Positions 61,235 through 64,000 of a DNA stretch of 64,000 nt are shown here, in pieces. Where the stretch lies: NCBI RefSeq assembly GCF_012641075.1, contig NZ_JAAXLJ010000001.1, positions 62,001 to 126,000 of the forward strand, in the 5' to 3' direction. Positions within the stretch are counted from its first letter, which is position 1, and the number at the start of each line of letters is the position of its first letter. Under the pieces are notes generated by a model. It was not told the DNA's origin. It saw only the letters and a list, made by a program, of their open reading frames with translations, and ran no database searches. Made by a program: the position numbers and the translations under genes. This stretch comes from Secundilactobacillus angelensis. GTDB taxonomy: Bacteria; Bacillota; Bacilli; Lactobacillales; Lactobacillaceae.

Positions 61235-61594
61235 TTAAAAGAAAAAGATGCCAATAGTCGTAACCAGTGCGATAACTGTCCACCAGTACTCGGCCAGGAA
61301 GTCCCAAAAATTCATCCCACCACGGCGACGTTCGTATTCACCAGTTGTTGGATTGTAGACGAAAACTGACGAGTCAATGTGATCACCAGTTGCTGGTTTG
61401 GTTCCAAGCACCAAAGTGTCTAAACTAACGTGCAAGATTTCAGCTAGCTTGACTAGTGTTTTCAGATCCGGTGTGCCATCGCCGTTTTCCCATTTTGAGA
61501 CTGCCTGGCGAGAGACGAAAAGTTGAGATGCCAGGTTGTCTTGTGACAAATGCAATTCCGAGCGTAATGCTTTAAGCTGTTCTGCAAATTTCAT
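61235..61594 (-). CDS. XRE family regulator with C-terminal membrane segment
   Basis: 119 residues. HTH of the XRE/Cro type at 1-60 (LKALRSELHLSQDNLASQLFVSRQAVSKWENGDGTPDLKTLVKLAEILHVSLDTL). A linker follows, then a hydrophobic segment at about 97-119 (FLAEYWWTVIALVTTIGIFFF) reaching the C-terminus. Start ATG with GGAG upstream. Probably a membrane-tethered DNA-binding protein; the target is unknown. Monocistronic. Confidence 0.85.
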   Translation of the reverse strand: MKFAEQLKALRSELHLSQDNLASQLFVSRQAVSKWENGDGTPDLKTLVKLAEILHVSLDTLVLGTKPATGDHIDSSVFVYNPTTGEYERRRGGMNFWDFLAEYWWTVIALVTTIGIFFF

Positions 61595-61760
61595 GATGAA
61601 ATCTCCTCTCTGTTCTTTCAGGATTGATTATGCTCGCAAACCTAGCAGAAGGCACGCAAACAAAGTGATAAATTCCGCCCGAATCAACTAATATTTGCGC
61701 AACTGTGAGTTGCAAAGAAAGCACAAACCCTTAATACATAGGAGTTGCGGTGGTTGCAAC

Positions 61761-61808
61761 CAAAAAACTCGCGCTTCTCTGTCGTTTTGGCAAATAAGCG
61801 CGAGTTGG
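61761..61808 (-). terminator. Terminator of the MFS gene
   Basis: CCAACTCGCGCTT / AAGCGCGAGTTTTTTGG stem on the minus strand, directly after the MFS stop codon. Confidence 0.85.
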
Positions 61809-61811
61809 TTG

Positions 61812-62996
61812 TTAGTCATGTAATGTTTCTGGTTCCTTCAGAATCAAATGTCCAAGTAGTGCGATGACCAAAAAGACGACTGCCACCAAGCAAACACCAT
61901 TCCACTTGGCGATGCTCCAAGCCCGGGTAGCGGATAACGTTCCTAACGAACCACCGAGGAAGTAGCTGAACATGAAGATGGAATTGTTGCGACTGCTTTC
62001 CTTACGGTTGAGTGACTGGACGATGGCTTGGTTGGACACTTGACTGAATTGAGTACCCAGATCCAGAAGAATGATGCCGATGATTAGGCCAATCATCCAA
62101 TGGCCAATCAGCCAGAACAACAGGAAGGCTAAACCAGAGAAAAAGACCGATAGTCCAATTGTCAGGCGGGGTGAACGGTGATCTACCAAGTTCCCAATAT
62201 AGGGAGCAGCTAAGACTCCCGCAATCCCTAATAGACCCAACAATCCAGCAACGTTACTACCTAGATGATATTGATCAGCCAAGTAGAACGCGATGGTTGA
62301 CCACATGACGTTAGAAACCGCGAACATGGTAAAACCATTGAGCGAAGAACCGCGCAGTCGTCGCTGAGTAGTGAATAGGCGGGGCAATGATTTAATGACG
62401 TTAGCGTAACTTAAATTTTGATGACCACGAGGATCCCGTGGCATTGCTTGATGAACGATCAGAAGCAGGATAAGATCCATGACTGCAGCAATCAAGTAAA
62501 TGTATTGCCAGTTAATGACGCTACCAAGCAGGCCACTGAAAGACCGTGACAATAATATCCCGGTCAAAAGACCACTTAAGACGGTTCCCAGTACTTTTCC
62601 CCGTTGCATTGCGGGGGCAAGAAAGCCAGCGTATGGGATAATAATTTGAGGTGCCACTGAGGTGATACCAATGAGAGTGGTCGCAATCGCAAAAATCATT
62701 GCATTGGGTGACATGAACGCAATTAACAGAGAAATAATCGATAAGACCATCATGAATTGAATCAAGTGGTAACGATCAAAAATATCACCAAGTGGAACGA
62801 TTAATAACAGACCAACAGCGTAGCCCATTTGTGTGAGCATTGCCAGCACACCGACAATGGCTTTAGAAAGGTGAAAATCATTAGCGATTAACCCCTCGAT
62901 GGGTTGGATAAAGTTCAGATTAGCGACGATAATACCGGTGGTAATCGCCATGAGTAAGACGGTTTTGCGTGAAATTGATTGTGGTTCTTTCATCAT
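61812..62996 (-). CDS. MFS transporter, probable drug or sugar efflux
   Basis: 394 residues, 12 predicted helices. The N-half motif GDIFDRYHLIQFMMVLS is the MFS loop 2-3 signature, and PYAGFLAPAMQRGKVLGTVLSGLLTGILLSRSFSG resembles AraJ/YnfM-like exporters. The ribosome binding site is weak; two ATG codons stand in a row. The downstream tail of tandem palindromic repeats lies before its promoter. Substrate unknown. Confidence 0.85.
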   Translation of the reverse strand: MMKEPQSISRKTVLLMAITTGIIVANLNFIQPIEGLIANDFHLSKAIVGVLAMLTQMGYAVGLLLIVPLGDIFDRYHLIQFMMVLSIISLLIAFMSPNAMIFAIATTLIGITSVAPQIIIPYAGFLAPAMQRGKVLGTVLSGLLTGILLSRSFSGLLGSVINWQYIYLIAAVMDLILLLIVHQAMPRDPRGHQNLSYANVIKSLPRLFTTQRRLRGSSLNGFTMFAVSNVMWSTIAFYLADQYHLGSNVAGLLGLLGIAGVLAAPYIGNLVDHRSPRLTIGLSVFFSGLAFLLFWLIGHWMIGLIIGIILLDLGTQFSQVSNQAIVQSLNRKESSRNNSIFMFSYFLGGSLGTLSATRAWSIAKWNGVCLVAVVFLVIALLGHLILKEPETLHD

Positions 62997-63033
62997 ATAA
63001 AGAGGCTTCTTTCAAATAGAGTAGAGTGCGAAA

Positions 63034-63150
63034 GCGGGCGTTAAGGGACTGGAGCCTGAGGGTGGGCTGACAAAAATCCCGATTCTGGATTTTAGTCAGT
63101 TCACCCTCAGGTGCAAGTCTCTGCCCGCTTGAGCACGTTTCGGCTAGATA
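63034..63150. repeat. Palindromic repeat D1 (first of a tandem pair)
   Basis: Nested inverted pairs: GCGGGC / GCCCGC, GGACT / AGTCTC, CCTGAGGGTG / CACCCTCAGG, CTGAC / GTCAG and AAAATCC / GGATTTT, giving one long cruciform. Tail GAGCACGTTTCGGCTAGATA. The stem is unlike copies A-C, but the tail is shared with copy B. Confidence 0.8.
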
Positions 63151-63243
63151 GCAGGTGGACTGACAAAAATCCCGGCTTTGGATTTTAGTTAGTCCGTTCT
63201 TAGGTGCAAGTCTCTGCCTGCTGCAGCACGTTTAAGCTAGGTA
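63151..63243. repeat. Palindromic repeat D2 (second of a tandem pair)
   Basis: Shorter relative of D1 directly abutting it: GCAGG / CCTGC, GGACTGAC / GTTAGTCC, AAAATCC / GGATTTT. Shares GCAAGTCTCTGCC and the tail AGCACGTTTAAGCTAGGTA with D1. Confidence 0.8.
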
Positions 63244-63373
63244 CAATATTCTATTCACAGTAAAAAGGGACTCTCCGTCCTCACAATCAACCAATGGAAA
63301 ATCTGGTATGTCATCATTAACTTCCTCAATTCTCTCATTTCTTATATGCCGAACACGAATAGCAGGTTAGCTA

Positions 63374-63389
63374 TGTTTCATGTGAAACA
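63374..63389. promoter_or_regulatory. parS-like ParB (Spo0J) binding site, copy 2
   Basis: TGTTTCATGTGAAACA, one substitution from the parS consensus TGTTnCACGTGAAACA, and the exact reverse complement of the site at 7716. Confidence 0.6.
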
Positions 63390-63460
63390 ATCTCTTTACC
63401 TGCTTTTAATTAGTGTTCAATTATCAATTATACGACAACTAGCAATTATTTTGAAAATTG

Positions 63461-63497
63461 AAAAATCCGGTACCATCACTGGCACCGGATTATTTTT
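63461..63497 (-). terminator. Terminator of the Dps-like gene
   Basis: AATCCGGTGCCAG ... TACCGGATTTTT stem on the minus strand, downstream of the stop codon at 63543. Confidence 0.85.
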
Positions 63498-63542
63498 CGT
63501 ATATCGGTTATTAAATCGGCCACTCGCGGTCAGCCATTTAAT

Positions 63543-64000
63543 TTAATCGTCATCATCATCATCGTCTTCTTCAACTAAGCCTTCCCAGGCAGTCTTGCCT
63601 AAGAGAGCTTGCAGTTGTTGAATGGCGTGGTTGTTTTGCTTTAATAGGTTGGTTAACGTAGCAGCTAGTGCTGGTCGGTCTTCCTTGTCAGCTAACTTGA
63701 TTGCCCGGGTCACAAACAGATTTTCCGTGTTGTAATCATGAACGGTAATATCGATCATTTCGGAAGTGGTCAGGTACTTGTTACGGCCGTCTTCGTCTAA
63801 CATCTTGTAGTTACCGTATTCTTCAGTAGTCGAAGGTGGCAGTTCGTTTTCGTCTAACAGGGCTTCAGCAACCATGTCGTAATCTTTGCGGGCTTGGTCG
63901 ATGAGTTCGTCATACAGCGGGCGAACGGCGGCGGCTTCAAAGCCTTTCATGAACCATTTAGCCTGGTGAAGTTTTACATCCAAGATACGTAAGTTGGAAA
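63543..64000 (-). CDS. dps: Dps-like ferritin family protein, 5'-truncated by window edge
   Basis: The frame stays open to the window end, so the N-terminus is missing; a TTG at 63983 is only an apparent start. LHQAKWFMKGFEAAAVRPLYDELIDQARKDYDMVAEALL carries the ferroxidase-site His and Asp/Glu pattern of Dps (HxxxWF...D...E), and the last two helices follow. Dps shells store iron and protect DNA under stress. The C-terminus ends in a run of seven aspartates after two glutamates, unusual compared with the typical basic or neutral Dps tail. Own terminator follows. Confidence 0.85.
   Translation of the reverse strand, partial: SNLRILDVKLHQAKWFMKGFEAAAVRPLYDELIDQARKDYDMVAEALLDENELPPSTTEEYGNYKMLDEDGRNKYLTTSEMIDITVHDYNTENLFVTRAIKLADKEDRPALAATLTNLLKQNNHAIQQLQALLGKTAWEGLVEEDDDDDDD

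Noticed and set aside
63346-63546. 66-codon plus-strand ORF
   Set aside because: Contains the parS-like site and runs through the dps terminator; no ribosome binding site.

Overview
The window looks like a chromosomal segment of a member of the Lactobacillaceae (low to mid GC, strong AGGAGG ribosome binding sites, frequent TTG and GTG starts, cre-type catabolite sites, T-box leaders). The closest gene neighbourhoods I know are in plant- or silage-associated lactobacilli. I cannot name the species from sequence alone. I see no transposase, phage gene, rRNA, tRNA or CRISPR array.

Layout. 1-4 kb: the 3' end of a manganese transporter gene (mntH-like), a universal stress protein and a P1B-type metal efflux ATPase. 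4-7.7 kb: a complete riboflavin operon (ribD-ribE-ribBA-ribH) behind an FMN riboswitch. 7.7-18 kb: housekeeping and small regulators (small alarmone synthetase, MerR, cyclopropane fatty acid synthase, a PP2C-like protein, zinc-independent ribosomal protein S14 with a tiny partner gene, a thiamine-precursor permease, ApbE, GNAT, a lipoprotein). 18.3-23.6 kb: a fumarate module (fumarase, soluble fumarate reductase flavoprotein, DASS dicarboxylate transporter, LysR). 23.6-24.3 kb: a toxin-antitoxin-like pair whose Doc-like partner has lost its catalytic motif. 24.5-29 kb: leuABCD behind a leucine-rich leader peptide and attenuator.

29-54.5 kb is the main accessory block, for hexuronates and glycosides: a GntR-FCD regulator, an FGGY kinase, kdgK, uxuA, two GPH-family symporters, uxaE, two uxaC paralogues, a LacI regulator, a small membrane or secreted peptide, GH31 and GH30 glycosidases, an aldose epimerase, uxuB, a D-2-hydroxyacid dehydrogenase and gudD. 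Together these can take D-glucuronate and D-galacturonate to KDPG; no KDPG aldolase lies in the window. The promoters carry cre sites and a recurring CTRGTATATCAG-like motif that I propose is the operator of the GntR-FCD protein.

54.5-64 kb: two T-box-controlled amino acid permeases (brnQ with an Ile specifier, an APC permease with a probable Leu specifier), rarA, small membrane proteins, an XRE regulator with a C-terminal membrane segment, an MFS exporter and the 3' part of a Dps-like gene. A family of long palindromic intergenic repeats with a shared tail occurs at four loci, and two 16-bp near-matches to the ParB site parS lie 55.6 kb apart.
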